A DNA stretch of 38,433 bases, from positions 1-38,433 of the forward strand of contig JACIYF010000014.1 of NCBI GenBank assembly GCA_014360065.1, written 5' to 3'. The stretch comes from Clostridia bacterium (GTDB lineage: Bacteria; Bacillota; DSM-521; Neomoorellales; JACIYF01). The position numbers and the translations under genes were made by a program. Positions 23,163 through 33,685 of this stretch are shown here, piece by piece. The stretch's first letter is position 1, and every line of letters starts with the position of its first letter. The notes beneath the pieces are model-generated. The model searched no databases, was not told the origin of the DNA, and saw only the letters and a list, made by a program, of their open reading frames with translations.

Positions 23163-26015
23163 TTAAGCGAAGTGCTCATGACCATCCGAGGCTTGATGAA
23201 GAGTTGAAGGGCCGATGGCAAAGCGTTTGCCGGGTAGGTCCTGGTAGCGGTCCGGGTCGCAGGTGAGGATGATAAATTGGAGCCGGGACGTGGCTTGCTT
23301 AAGCACCTCCAGCACCCGGCGGCAGCGCTCCGGGTCGGTATTGATCAGGGGATCGTCCAGGACCACCAGCTGCCTTTCCCCCTGAGCTAAAAATAGCCCT
23401 AGAGCCAGCCGCATGGCCAGCCCCAGCTGCTCCTGGGTCCCACCGGAGAAGACTTCAGGCGAAACTACCTCGCCCGTACCAATTCGAACCCCAGCCAGGG
23501 AAAGATCTGAGGTAGACAATTCCACCTCCCGACCGCCGGCGGCTGGGGTTAAGGTTGCCCCCGATGCCGCTGCCCGGGCTCCGGGCTGGTTGCTTGCTTG
23601 GCCACTGGCGCCAGCCCCAGCCACCTCGCCGGTCATGGCCCAAAACAGCCGGTTGACTTCCTGGCTCACCGGAGCCGCCATTTCCTGCATCATCTGCTGG
23701 CGCCGGGCGCTCACCAGCTGGTGGAGCAACTTGATTACTCGGGCCTTTTGCCTCTCTTTCTCGGCTTCCCGCCGGGCTAGCTCGCACTTTTCTTCCAAAA
23801 TTGCTACCTGGGAGTAGGGACCCTCCGCTCCCAGAGTCTCAAGCTGGCCCCGGATCCGGCCCAGCTCCTCCCCGGCCCGCCTGGCCTCTTCCTGTACCTG
23901 GTTCAATTGCTCCCTTAGCCTTTGGGCCCTGATCTCAGGATTCTGGTCTTCGGGGGGCAGCTTGGCTTTTAGGCGGTCACAGATTACCTTTTGTTCCTCT
24001 CGCTTCCCCACCGCCTCCTGCCAAGCCCTCTCAAGCCTCATAAGTTCACCGCCATAGGCAGCCAGCTTCTTTTCCAGCCCTTCCTGGGCGGTCTTCTTCT
24101 GTCCTTCCAGTCCAGCCATCAGGCTCTGGAGCTTGGCCATTTCCTGATTAGACCGGCTTAGTTGCTCGCGGAGCTGGCTAAGCTTTTGGTTAAGCCCCTC
24201 CCGCTCCTGCTCCAGCCGGCCAACCTCCTGGCGCAAGCTCGCGAGCCACCCCGCATCGGGAGCGCCAGCCGATACATCGGGCCTGCCCCCGTTCTCCCAT
24301 TTACTCTCCCAGTCCCTCTGCCTTTGCTCCAGCCAGGCCCGGTAATCGGCTAGGTTGGTCACCTGGGGTGGGGCCGAGCGCAGGGCCTCTTCCTGCTGGC
24401 GGCCCAGCTCCTGGGCCCGCTGCTTAAGGGCCAATCCCCGCTGCTCCTTCTGTCGAAGCTCCTCTAAATCTTTGGCCCGGTATTGAGCCAGGCAAGCCTC
24501 CAGCTCGCCCGCTATCCTTCCTCGCTCGGCAATCAGCTTTTGCAAGTCCTTGGCCCCCGAGCGGATGCAGATCCGCCCTAAGCCAGGCAGAGCTAACATC
24601 GCCTGATCGGCAAACTCGAAGCTTACCGGCTCCCCCGGCACCACCAGCTGGCTGCCCTGGCTAGAAGGAGTCTGCCAACTTACCTCCACCTGGCGCTCAA
24701 AATCCAGCTCCACCTTGAGCCCGGCGGCCCGGATCTCGGCCTCCAGGCCGTCCAGCTGCCGCTGCCAGCCTTCAGCCCGGCGAACTACCTCGGCCTGGGG
24801 AAAGGGTTCCCGATCAAGCTCCGCCTGAATTTGCTTTAGCTCCTGGGCTTGGCCCTCTAAAGTCATAAGCCGCTTAAACTCATCTTCCAGCTGGCTTCGC
24901 TCCGCTACCAGCTCTTTTACCAGCAAGGCTTGATCCAATTCCTGGCGCCTTGACTTAGCCAGCTCTTCAACTTGGCGCTGCCTTGCTTCGCTGGCGGAAA
25001 GCTCAAGCTGTAATTGCCCAACCCTGGCCATGAGCGCCTCCGCTGCCCCCTGCTGCTCCTTGATCTCAGCCTCAAGATCTCTTATCTGATCCCGAAGCTG
25101 ATTGGCTTCCGACCGCTCCTGGGTGAGCCTCGCCGCCTCCTGGGCCAGTGCCTGGTATTTTTTCTCGGCCTCATGGAACTGCTGGAGGTGGTCCCGATAC
25201 TGCTTGACTTCTTCCTCGAGCTTCCGCTCTTCCTCTACCAGCCTTTGGCTTTGGGCCTGAAGCGCAGCTAGCTTGTCTTGCCAATGCTCCATCTCCTGGC
25301 GCCTCGCCTCGGCCTGGGAGAGAGTTTCTTTTGCCGCCTTCAGCTTTTCTTCCCAACCGGCCAGCTCCCTTTCCGCCAGATCCAAGGCTGAGCCGACCTG
25401 TACGTCCCCCCGCTTAGGGGTAAAAATCTGCTGGTAGGCTTGACTGAGGTTTTGGATCAAGCGCCGGTCGGCCGGACCCAGCACCGCTGAGCCCAAAGTC
25501 CGCCGCAACCGGTCCCGAACTTCTTCGCTGGTACCTGGCCAAGAATAATGCTCCCGCCCCTGCAGCATCCAGAGCGAGCGGGCCAGCCCCCAGTTTTCCC
25601 TCGGCGTCAACCCTCGGGTAGAGCGCTGGGGAAAGCGGGCCTGCATGATCCGGTAAACCTCTTCATCCGCCTCATCGCCTTCGGCTAAGAGCACAAACTC
25701 CCGGCCGTTCCACTCATAAAGGGAGCTATGGGCCTGATTTAGAAACCGTTTCTCCAGGCGATAGCGGCGCCCACCCGATTCCCATTCCAGGCCCACCTCC
25801 GGGTAGAGCCTAGTCCCCCAAGGGCAAAGCTCCCGTATTTCCTGACCTTGGGCCCGATAACGGTTAAAGAGAGCCAGGCTGATGGCCATTACCAAAGTGG
25901 ACTTACCAGCTTCATTGGAACCATGAATGATATTGACGGCTGGATCCATCTCGGCAAGCTGGATCCGGTTACGAAAGCAGCGGATCCCTTGAGCGGAAAG
26001 GGCACGCAGGATCAA
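23163..26015 (-). CDS. SbcC/Rad50-like (YhaN-like) SMC-type ATPase
   Basis: 950 aa. Walker A GSNEAGKST (32-40). Two long coiled coils (about 190-390 and 490-790) rich in Gln, Glu, Arg and Ala. A small globular segment lies between them, with no CxxC zinc hook, unlike true SbcC/Rad50. The C-terminal half-ATPase has the signature FSGGTQEQLG (856-865) and Walker B QLVVLDDPLINTDPE with the D-loop. A Gly/Ala-rich disordered insert lies near 800-820. It starts at 26015 inside the stop of the SbcD-like gene (ATGA overlap), so the two proteins form a complex: an ATP-gated DNA-end nuclease. Length and missing hook fit YhaN better than SbcC. Confidence 0.85.
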   Translation of the reverse strand: MILRALSAQGIRCFRNRIQLAEMDPAVNIIHGSNEAGKSTLVMAISLALFNRYRAQGQEIRELCPWGTRLYPEVGLEWESGGRRYRLEKRFLNQAHSSLYEWNGREFVLLAEGDEADEEVYRIMQARFPQRSTRGLTPRENWGLARSLWMLQGREHYSWPGTSEEVRDRLRRTLGSAVLGPADRRLIQNLSQAYQQIFTPKRGDVQVGSALDLAERELAGWEEKLKAAKETLSQAEARRQEMEHWQDKLAALQAQSQRLVEEERKLEEEVKQYRDHLQQFHEAEKKYQALAQEAARLTQERSEANQLRDQIRDLEAEIKEQQGAAEALMARVGQLQLELSASEARQRQVEELAKSRRQELDQALLVKELVAERSQLEDEFKRLMTLEGQAQELKQIQAELDREPFPQAEVVRRAEGWQRQLDGLEAEIRAAGLKVELDFERQVEVSWQTPSSQGSQLVVPGEPVSFEFADQAMLALPGLGRICIRSGAKDLQKLIAERGRIAGELEACLAQYRAKDLEELRQKEQRGLALKQRAQELGRQQEEALRSAPPQVTNLADYRAWLEQRQRDWESKWENGGRPDVSAGAPDAGWLASLRQEVGRLEQEREGLNQKLSQLREQLSRSNQEMAKLQSLMAGLEGQKKTAQEGLEKKLAAYGGELMRLERAWQEAVGKREEQKVICDRLKAKLPPEDQNPEIRAQRLREQLNQVQEEARRAGEELGRIRGQLETLGAEGPYSQVAILEEKCELARREAEKERQKARVIKLLHQLVSARRQQMMQEMAAPVSQEVNRLFWAMTGEVAGAGASGQASNQPGARAAASGATLTPAAGGREVELSTSDLSLAGVRIGTGEVVSPEVFSGGTQEQLGLAMRLALGLFLAQGERQLVVLDDPLINTDPERCRRVLEVLKQATSRLQFIILTCDPDRYQDLPGKRFAIGPSTLHQASDGHEHFA

Positions 26016-27316
26016 CTAGACCCACCCCCTGCCAACTGCTTAAGCCAGCGCAAGGCTTCCACCCGGTCCTCGGGCTTAAATACCCCTAAGCGGTCACCGG
26101 CACCCGAAAAACCTACATCTCGGTCCCAAGCGCGCTGCAAGTCCTCTAGCACCCCGGCCAGCAAGGGGTTGTCCCGGGTCAGCTCATCAAGGGCGAGGCC
26201 GGTGGGTTTGGCCTCCAGCCCCGACCTATCTAGTTCAAAGTAGAGCACCCGCTCCTTGGCCCAGGCCTCTAGATCCTCTAAAGCTCCCAGGTCACCGGCG
26301 GCCAAGAAGCCCCGGAGCCGCACCTGGACCAAGGTGCGCCGGGGCTCAGGGAGAGACTCCAGGTACTCGGCCAAGCGCTGCTTGAAAGCCACCACAGGGT
26401 CTTGAACTGGAGCCGAAGCCTGCCCATGGGAATCCTGCACATCCCAGTCCAGGGTTACCCACCGTAACACCGACAAGGGTAAGCGCTCGATTTGGGGATG
26501 GCTTCCCGGACCAGCAATTGTCACCAGCACCGCTCCACCCGCCCCTTGGCCGGCACCGCCGCTTGCCTCGTCGCCTTGGCCAGCTTCCTCAAAGGATCCC
26601 GGCTCAAGCGTCCCGGGGTAAACCGTCCGGTCCCCGTAAACAAGAAATGAATGCCAGTGGCCCAAGGCCAAATAATCCAATCCTAGAGCCGAGGCGGTAT
26701 CCAAGGCGATCGGGTGATCGTCAGGGGAGTATTTGCCCTCGATGGCGAGGGAGCCATGGGCCACACCAATGAGGACTGCCCCCGCACCCGCCCCAGCCCC
26801 TGCGGCCGCAGGCCCCGATCCCCCATCGGCTCCCCCAGCTAGACTCGTTCCCTTTGCCCACCTGACAGCCTCGATCTCTTTCTTCCATTCGGCCATGGGG
26901 TCTTGAAATGAGCGCTTGGCCCGCACCGGCGAGGGGAGAAGCAAGGCCTGCCCCACCGACACCGGCTGGCGCTCCCGCAGGATATGTACATTGGGCGGAC
27001 AAAAGCTGGTAAAGGCAGGGCTATTATAGATGGAGTCGGCCGTCAAGGGATCGTGGTTTCCGGGAAGCACGTAGACGCCAATAGGCGAAGCTCCTTCTAG
27101 AATCTGGGCCACGCGGTGGGCTAGGGACTTGTCCACCAGATTATCTTCAAAGATGTCCCCGGCCACCAGGATGAAGTCAACCGCCCTCTGGCGGGCAACC
27201 TCCACCAGCTGCCGGGCCGCTTCCAGCCGGGCCTCGCGCACCGCCTCGGCCGCCTGCGCTACCCGGTAGGCCCGCATGCCGATCTGCCAGTCCGCCGTAT
27301 GTATAAACCGAACCAT
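26012..27316 (-). CDS. SbcD/Mre11-like (YhaO-like) metallophosphoesterase nuclease
   Basis: 434 aa from ATG 27316, which has the SD GGGAGGG; the frame is open 51 nt further but that extension lacks an SD. Calcineurin-like motifs in order: HTADWQIG (D9; Gln11 where His is usual), VAGDIFED (GDxxD), LPGNHDPL (GNHD), GVAHGS (His) and LALGHWHSF (GHxH). A Gly/Ala-rich loop between motifs III and IV (GGADGGSGPAAAGAGAGAGA) looks like a disordered insertion. The C-terminal capping/DNA-binding part runs to the end. It forms an operon with the following SMC-like gene. Role: Mn2+-dependent processing of DNA ends and hairpins. Confidence 0.88.
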   Translation of the reverse strand: MVRFIHTADWQIGMRAYRVAQAAEAVREARLEAARQLVEVARQRAVDFILVAGDIFEDNLVDKSLAHRVAQILEGASPIGVYVLPGNHDPLTADSIYNSPAFTSFCPPNVHILRERQPVSVGQALLLPSPVRAKRSFQDPMAEWKKEIEAVRWAKGTSLAGGADGGSGPAAAGAGAGAGAVLIGVAHGSLAIEGKYSPDDHPIALDTASALGLDYLALGHWHSFLVYGDRTVYPGTLEPGSFEEAGQGDEASGGAGQGAGGAVLVTIAGPGSHPQIERLPLSVLRWVTLDWDVQDSHGQASAPVQDPVVAFKQRLAEYLESLPEPRRTLVQVRLRGFLAAGDLGALEDLEAWAKERVLYFELDRSGLEAKPTGLALDELTRDNPLLAGVLEDLQRAWDRDVGFSGAGDRLGVFKPEDRVEALRWLKQLAGGGSS

Positions 27317-27382
27317 GCTTTCCCTCCCTGGCCCCTCGCTCCGCCAGCACTCCACCGTTAGCGGCACGACTTGGTTGGAGCC

Positions 27383-27760
27383 TTAGTGCATCATCACGCA
27401 GGTATTGTAGACGCACTTGAGGCCGTTTTCCTGGCAAAACTTAATGGCGGCCTCGCTTTCCGCCCCCGGCTGCAGCCAGATGCGCTGGATTCCCAACTCC
27501 TTGGCTTCCTTTATTACTTCCTCGGCGCTCTTTGGCGGGACTACAATGTCCACCACATCCACCTTGACAGGAATGGCGGCTAGGTTGGGATAGCACTTGG
27601 TACCATCTAGCTGCTCCAGCTTAGGATTGACTGGGTAAACCTCATAGCCCCGGCGGCGAAGATTGTGGAAAATCTTGTTCCCGTACTTTTCGGGGTTGTC
27701 GGTAGCGCCCACCACTGCAAACCGCTTTTGGGCCATAAATTCCTTGATGAGATCTTCCAT
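27383..27760 (-). CDS. CoA-binding domain protein (CoA_binding_2)
   Basis: 125 aa from ATG 27760, with GGAGGGTG about 5 nt upstream. Rossmann fold: FAVVGATDNPEKYGNKIFHN, YPVNPKLEQLDGTKCYPNLA, VDIVVPPKSAEEVIKEAKEL, IWLQPGAESEAAIKFCQENG, ending VYNTCVMMH. This is the full length of the YccU/CoA_binding_2 family, which binds CoA through the N-terminal Gly-rich loop. The physiological role is unknown. It sits 66 bp upstream of the SbcD-like gene on the same strand and may share its transcript. Confidence 0.88.
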   Translation of the reverse strand: MEDLIKEFMAQKRFAVVGATDNPEKYGNKIFHNLRRRGYEVYPVNPKLEQLDGTKCYPNLAAIPVKVDVVDIVVPPKSAEEVIKEAKELGIQRIWLQPGAESEAAIKFCQENGLKCVYNTCVMMH

Positions 27761-27943
27761 CCCGCACCCTCCATTCTGGGGTCGTCGCCATTCTGTGAAG
27801 AGATTATACCATACACATTTGAGGAAGGCCTTGACATTCTTCTCGGCCAATGATTATACCACGCAAGATCATGGAGCCATGTACAGCCAAACGGTTAGAC
27901 TTGCCCCGGGAAGAAGCAAAGTACAGAATGGGCGTGGAAGGTG

Positions 27944-28327
27944 CTATTGCTCTCCGGCCTCCCGAGCCGACACCCCTCGTAGCCGCGGCCCGTAGGTGAC
28001 ATTGTCCAACACCGTCCCCGGAAACAAGGTGGGCAGCTGCCACACCATGCCCACCCGCCGCCGCAGGGCAAATACGCCCATGTCCCGTATATCCTGGCCG
28101 TCCAAAAGAATCCGGCCAGCGCTAGGATCTTCCAGGCGATTGAGCAGCCGAAGCAAGCTCGACTTGCCAGCCCCGGAAGGCCCCAAGACGGCAGTAATCT
28201 CTCCCTCCGGAAAGGCAATTGTTATATCTTTAAGGATAACGCCCATCGATGCTGCATCAGGTGGGCCGGAGAGGGAATGGTTGCGCATTAGGGTAACCTT
28301 ATCGAGTTCCAGTTTAGCTCCAGCCAT
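27944..28327 (-). pseudogene. ABC ATPase truncated after the Q-loop (PstB-like N-terminal half)
   Basis: 127 codons. LELDKVTLMRN, Walker A VLGPSGAGKSSLLRLL and the Q-loop VGMVWQLPTLFPGTVLDNVT are intact. The frame then ends at AGEQ-stop before any signature motif, Walker B or H-loop. The following bases (27890-27943) have no continuation in other frames. The N-terminal half resembles PstB and the YbbL/FetA-type ATPases. Cannot hydrolyse ATP alone. Remnant of a deletion or rearrangement. Confidence 0.75.
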
Positions 28328-28559
28328 CTTCTCACCAGTCCATAACTGTAACTAAGCATTCTATAATTACCAGCCCCGCGTGCGGCCGCAATTATTATAC
28401 CACTCCCGCGCACCCAGCCGGTTTTCTTGGGCTTTCTTCCTCCCAGCTCTCCTTTGCGCTTTTGCTTTGAATCTAACTTTCCGGCTAGCAGGAATCTCCC
28501 AACCGGCTCGCGAAGTCATAGAGTCGAATTAATTACCAACTAAGGTAAGGACTGAGAAC
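28328..28559. other. Intergenic region between divergent genes
   Basis: Separates the truncated ATPase (minus) from the SEC-C gene (plus). I see a TAAGG ribosome site at about 28546-28550 and no strong promoter match or repeat. Confidence 0.3.
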
Positions 28560-29951
28560 ATGCGAGTATATCAAGCTGAAAGAAATGATCCTTGCCCCTG
28601 CGGAAGCGGTCGCAAGTACAAGAAATGTTGCCAGGCAGAAGTGGAACATCAAACCCGCCTAATCAGCCAAGCAGTAGGTCCTGGAGTCACTGCTCACGGC
28701 CGCGAAGTAATTGAGACGCTGGGTTTTATGATCGGCCTAAAGCAACCAGAAGGCCACCCACCCGATGCCACTTTACTGGGGCAGCTCCTGCGTGAGGTCT
28801 GGGAGAAGGAAGAGGAAGAGCTGGGTAAAGGTAAAGCAGACTTTGAGCAAATCCTTGAGGGATTCGCGGAGCTAATGCAAAATAAGCCGAATCTCCGTTA
28901 TTTGCGCATACCCGGCCCCGTGTGGTTCGCAGCCACTGAGTTCGCCAAGGAGGAACTGGGGGAGGAAGAGAAAGAAAGTGATCTCGACGAAAAATACTTA
29001 GATGCCATCCTGGACTATACGGCGGAGGAGCTTGGGACAGACTGGATCGTAGACGGGATAGAACAGATGGCCTTGTCCTTGCAATACGATAGTTACAACA
29101 ACGACGAGCTGAAGACCCTACTGACGGTGCTGGGGTGGTGGCTGGATCCGAGCAAAAATGAGATCTTATTGACACTGCTCCTGAGCGTTACTGCCGCCGA
29201 CCTGGCAGCCGGCCAAAGCGAGCTCAAATCTATCTTAGAAAGCTCAGATGATGACTCGATGCAGATGCAAAAGGCGCGCCAGCTGTTCATACGCTATCCG
29301 GTTCTCGAGGAAGTACACTCTGCCCGCTTAGTAGAAGAAGTGGAACTAGCCTACCGGCAAATCATGGATGGGTCTCTGAATCTGGATGTCCCCTTTTATG
29401 CCATCTCAGGAGGCACCTTTGCAGCCTTGGCCAGTACCATCGATTTACTTGAGAAAATGGATTTAAAGAAGCTCATATTGGCAGCAGATCTGCCAGCCCG
29501 AGAGCTCCTGGGGCCGGCCCTCTGGGAAGAGGGAGAGGTCAGGTTCTTCCTGCACGAAGTGCTCAAGCTTCTGAAACAAGAGCAGGAAAAGAATCCAGAT
29601 AGTCCCCTTGGTCGTTCTCTGGAAAGCCTTATGGTGGCCTTGGCTGCTGTAGTAACGGTTTTTCAGGTACAGCTAGTAGAAACGCTGTATATCCGCTGCA
29701 TTGCGCGCCTCCACCAACGCTTCCCCCTGCATCTTCCAGGAGTGGATACCCTGGTTGAAGGGCCTGTCGAACTGCTGGATCCTGCTATCATTGAAGAGTA
29801 CGCTGCCTACTTGGAGTCCCAGGACCAAAAGGAGGAGGCCAACCATCTGCGCCGCCAGTATCAAGCCTATGGTGCCGGTGTCAAGGAAAAACTGGCGGTC
29901 CTCCCTGAGCTTTGGGTGGAAAAGCTCTTGCACATGAACTCCTCCAGCTGA
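28560..29951 (+). CDS. SEC-C zinc-motif protein of unknown function
   Basis: 463 aa. The N-terminal SEC-C motif CPCGSGRKYKKCC (12-24) carries the four zinc ligands (C12, C14, C23, C24), as at the tail of SecA and in many phage- or defence-linked proteins. The rest is mainly alpha-helical and acidic with repeated Leu-rich helices, and no membrane segment. Family not recognised beyond the motif. The last residues (MNSSS) and the stop codon lie within a 78-bp stretch (29936-30013) that is 91% identical by eye to part of the ParE toxin gene at 33851-33928, so the native C-terminus has been replaced or trimmed by a recombination event. Confidence 0.75.
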   Translation: MRVYQAERNDPCPCGSGRKYKKCCQAEVEHQTRLISQAVGPGVTAHGREVIETLGFMIGLKQPEGHPPDATLLGQLLREVWEKEEEELGKGKADFEQILEGFAELMQNKPNLRYLRIPGPVWFAATEFAKEELGEEEKESDLDEKYLDAILDYTAEELGTDWIVDGIEQMALSLQYDSYNNDELKTLLTVLGWWLDPSKNEILLTLLLSVTAADLAAGQSELKSILESSDDDSMQMQKARQLFIRYPVLEEVHSARLVEEVELAYRQIMDGSLNLDVPFYAISGGTFAALASTIDLLEKMDLKKLILAADLPARELLGPALWEEGEVRFFLHEVLKLLKQEQEKNPDSPLGRSLESLMVALAAVVTVFQVQLVETLYIRCIARLHQRFPLHLPGVDTLVEGPVELLDPAIIEEYAAYLESQDQKEEANHLRRQYQAYGAGVKEKLAVLPELWVEKLLHMNSSS

Positions 29952-30013
29952 GAAATGGCTTTATCTGGCCTGTCGATAAGTTCGGTTGCGGCTTGCGGCG
30001 CATCGAGCCGGCC
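29936..30013 (-). repeat. 78-bp remnant of a ParE/RelE-type toxin gene
   Basis: Matches 33851-33928 with 7 differences in 78 bp (my count). In the toxin frame on the minus strand it reads APQAATELIDRPDKAISQLE. It is an orphan fragment, with the rest of the toxin and its antitoxin missing here. Confidence 0.85.
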
Positions 30014-30054
30014 TTGGTACCCTCAGTGTGACGTGTGTCGACGTGTTCTCGGCC

Positions 30055-30494
30055 ATGGCCCGTACTGCTACCTTGCGAAGAGGTTGGCTTGATGAGTGCA
30101 TTGAGTCCATTGCCTTGTGGCTGAGGTATTCTCGCCACTTCGCTTCTAGTAAACAGGTCTACCTCAAGCCGGGCTCAAAAAGGTACTACAAAGATGCCGA
30201 GGTATCCGAGTGGGCATCCCGCCTGGGCGAAGCATTCGGTTATCTCGAGATGCAGAGAAGGGGATATATTTTTATAGACCATTTCGAGAAAGCAGTATCT
30301 TGGAGCTTAATTTATCCGGAGAAAACCATCATGAGAACCACTATATGGATCCTTTGGTGCATGTTTTCCCGGATGGAGCAATATCTGTAGGTAAGCTTCG
30401 GGACTTAGAGCTGGAGCCCTGGAGGCCTAGAATGTCCGTGGAAAAGCAAACCGACGGGCACAGAAGGCAGTGGTTATTTTTCATTTCCGCCTAG
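30055..30494 (+). pseudogene. Hypothetical gene with a frameshift
   Basis: One frame reads MARTATLRRGWLDECIESIA from ATG 30055, continues through KQVYLKPGSKRYYKDAEVSE and degrades after about 30290. Another frame then continues RESSILELNLSGENHHENHY and DPLVHVFPDGAISVGKLRDL to QWLFFISA-stop at 30494. Joined, they give a protein of about 145 aa with good composition. Family unknown. It may have been damaged together with the toxin fragment just upstream. Confidence 0.35.
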
Positions 30495-30848
30495 GCCGGC
30501 GAATCTTGCGTATGCGGAGACGCTTAGGTGTAATAACCGAAAAGGCCCCTCAAGCTCGGCCAGATGCAGCTCTGTAACACTGGCAACGAGCGATCCTTTT
30601 AACCCTTGGGGTATACCAGCCAGCCGAATAAGGATTACACCCTTGATTACGCAGTGCTGGCGAAACACGATTTCTCCAAAATCCTTGTCCGCCGTAACCA
30701 GTATGGCTCACTGCTTGTTTGCTAGATCAAAAACTGCATCGTCGGTAATTCCAGGTTCCATTTCGGCCACGTAAGTAACCTTATAGCCATGCGCCCGCAA
30801 GGCAACCACAATGTCTCTATCGACACTTTCATCAGCCAGGAAATTCAT
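30474..30848 (-). pseudogene. DUF5615 (PIN-like) toxin interrupted by in-frame TGA
   Basis: ATG 30848 opens MNFLADESVDRDIVVALRAH, continues GYKVTYVAEMEPGITDDAVF, reaches TGA at 30708-30710 (codon 47), and goes on in the same frame as AILVTADKDFGEIVFRQHCV and further to TAA at 30474. The DES and TADKDFGE motifs are those of the DUF5615/Mut7-C PIN-like nucleases. A CGA-to-TGA change is the simplest cause. It overlaps the DUF433 gene by ATGA. Without readthrough only 46 residues are made, leaving the pair without a working toxin. Confidence 0.8.
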
Positions 30849-31150
30849 TGAACTTCCTCTTGGACAGGATAGACCACATCAGCCCGAATAGCTTCTGCCG
30901 CAAAAGCAAGTGCGGCCCGGATTGCCTCCTCAGTCAACCGCGGGTGCGCTTGAATAATCTGCTCCACAGTCTCCCCTTGAGCAAGCTTCTCCAGGATTAA
31001 GTCTACCGGGATCCTAGTTCCCGCAATGATTGGCTTGCCCATCAAAAATTTCGGGTCTGATTTAATCAGGTCGGTTTCCACCGGCTGTACACCCCCAATG
31101 TTCCCATTAACATACGTACCATATCTGCCTCCCTTTGGCCTACGAGGCAT
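30845..31150 (-). CDS. DUF433 antitoxin
   Basis: 101 aa. SDPKFLMGKPIIAGTRIPVD and LILEKLAQGETVEQIIQAHP form the DUF433 HTH-type domain; the C-terminus is acidic (YPVQEEVQ). DUF433 proteins are the antitoxins of DUF5615 toxins, and the ATGA overlap with the downstream toxin gene fits. The N-terminal 20 residues are not typical and the SD before ATG 31150 is poor, so the start is uncertain. Confidence 0.75.
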   Translation of the reverse strand: MPRRPKGGRYGTYVNGNIGGVQPVETDLIKSDPKFLMGKPIIAGTRIPVDLILEKLAQGETVEQIIQAHPRLTEEAIRAALAFAAEAIRADVVYPVQEEVQ

Positions 31151-31342
31151 CCTACAATGTTGTCAAAATGACTGGATTAATAGCTGCCATCCTGATTTTG
31201 GTGCCGGCAGGTAAGGGATATCCTACCCTCAGTATATCATGAACTTGCTACCCCAACAACGAACCGCTCCGGCTCCGGCCTTGCATCTTGATGGTTTAAC
31301 CGCAGGCAGAATTCTAAATGGAACCCAGATCCCTAAAGCTAG

Positions 31343-31771
31343 CTACTCTTCCGCAAAGTACCTCTTCACCATTGCCGCTATGAACGGTTTGAAGTCACCC
31401 AGATGATTCTGGATTATATCCCAGACTTCATCGGCATCAACCTGGTCGTAAAGGTGCACCACCCGATTGCGAAACCGAACCATGGCTTTATAGGTTTCTT
31501 TCATTTCCGCCGGCACTAGCCCGTGTTGAGCTGCAACTTCAATGGTTTCAGCATAAGTTTTGGGTAGCCCCCATCCCTCTCGGGCCACCACGTGGGTGCA
31601 GGCATCCAGCAAAGCCTCTATTGCCACCTGGAGCATCCGGGTAGCCGCAGCCTCATAAATAGAGTCAGATTTAAACTGGTCCCGGCCCATGCGCCGAAAC
31701 CTTTCTAGCTCCCTCAGCTCCTGACGCATAAACTGCAGCTTCTGCCGGAGCTTTTCTTTGTCGACTGTCAT
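31343..31771 (-). CDS. hepT: HepT-like (DUF86) RNase toxin
   Basis: 142 aa, all helical. The catalytic motif RNRVVHLYD (Arg-x4-His-x-Tyr) lies at about 100-108, the signature of HEPN-type HepT toxins. The Tyr is the residue AMPylated by the MntA partner. ATGA overlap with the upstream nucleotidyltransferase gene (31768-31771). A complete, apparently intact MntA-HepT pair. Confidence 0.85.
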   Translation of the reverse strand: MTVDKEKLRQKLQFMRQELRELERFRRMGRDQFKSDSIYEAAATRMLQVAIEALLDACTHVVAREGWGLPKTYAETIEVAAQHGLVPAEMKETYKAMVRFRNRVVHLYDQVDADEVWDIIQNHLGDFKPFIAAMVKRYFAEE

Positions 31772-32217
31772 AGAAACTCCTCCCGCAACCCCGCGTCGAA
31801 ATCAGCGTACAATTGACGTAGGTCAGGCTGGAAATCACAATACCAGCGGATAACGCTTTCCTTAAAGTCGGCCAACATAACTTCATCCCTAAGATACAAG
31901 AGCCGGCCGGATTCCAGCACCCGCATCTGCAGAGTCACCGGTACTCGTCTCAGGTTTATCAGGTTAACATCATCGTTTCTAACGATGCCAAGTAGATCCG
32001 AAAGCAGCTCTATCTCCCGCTCCAAGTCCCAGGAGCTTCCCGGCACCGGCAAGACCGCTAAATCTAGATCGGATAGCACCGTCTGCAGCTCGGTGCCATA
32101 GGAACCGTGAAGGTAGAGAGCGCCAATGTCACTTTGGCTCTGGGCCAGGGTCTTTAAAGCTGTGAACTGTTCTGGAGAGAGACTCAGCTTTTCCAGCCTT
32201 CGACTCAACCGTACCAC
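31768..32217 (-). CDS. mntA: MntA-like nucleotidyltransferase antitoxin
   Basis: 149 aa. The polymerase-beta-like MNT motif is HGSYGTELQTVLSDLDLAVL: G38-S39, then D50 and D52 as the metal-binding pair. The rest (REIELLSDLLGIVRNDDVNL, LESGRLLYLRD) follows the MntA plan. Inactivates HepT by adding AMP to its active-site Tyr. First gene of the pair, with the toxin gene overlapping its stop. Confidence 0.85.
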   Translation of the reverse strand: MVRLSRRLEKLSLSPEQFTALKTLAQSQSDIGALYLHGSYGTELQTVLSDLDLAVLPVPGSSWDLEREIELLSDLLGIVRNDDVNLINLRRVPVTLQMRVLESGRLLYLRDEVMLADFKESVIRWYCDFQPDLRQLYADFDAGLREEFL

Positions 32218-33670
<1,453 letters not shown>

Positions 33671-33685
33671 GCCCGGCGGGACACC

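Noticed and set aside
29986-30390. Continuous gene starting at 29986
   Set aside because: Its first 23 codons are the antisense of the ParE-gene fragment and intergenic sequence. The plausible protein part begins near 30055 and switches frame near 30290.
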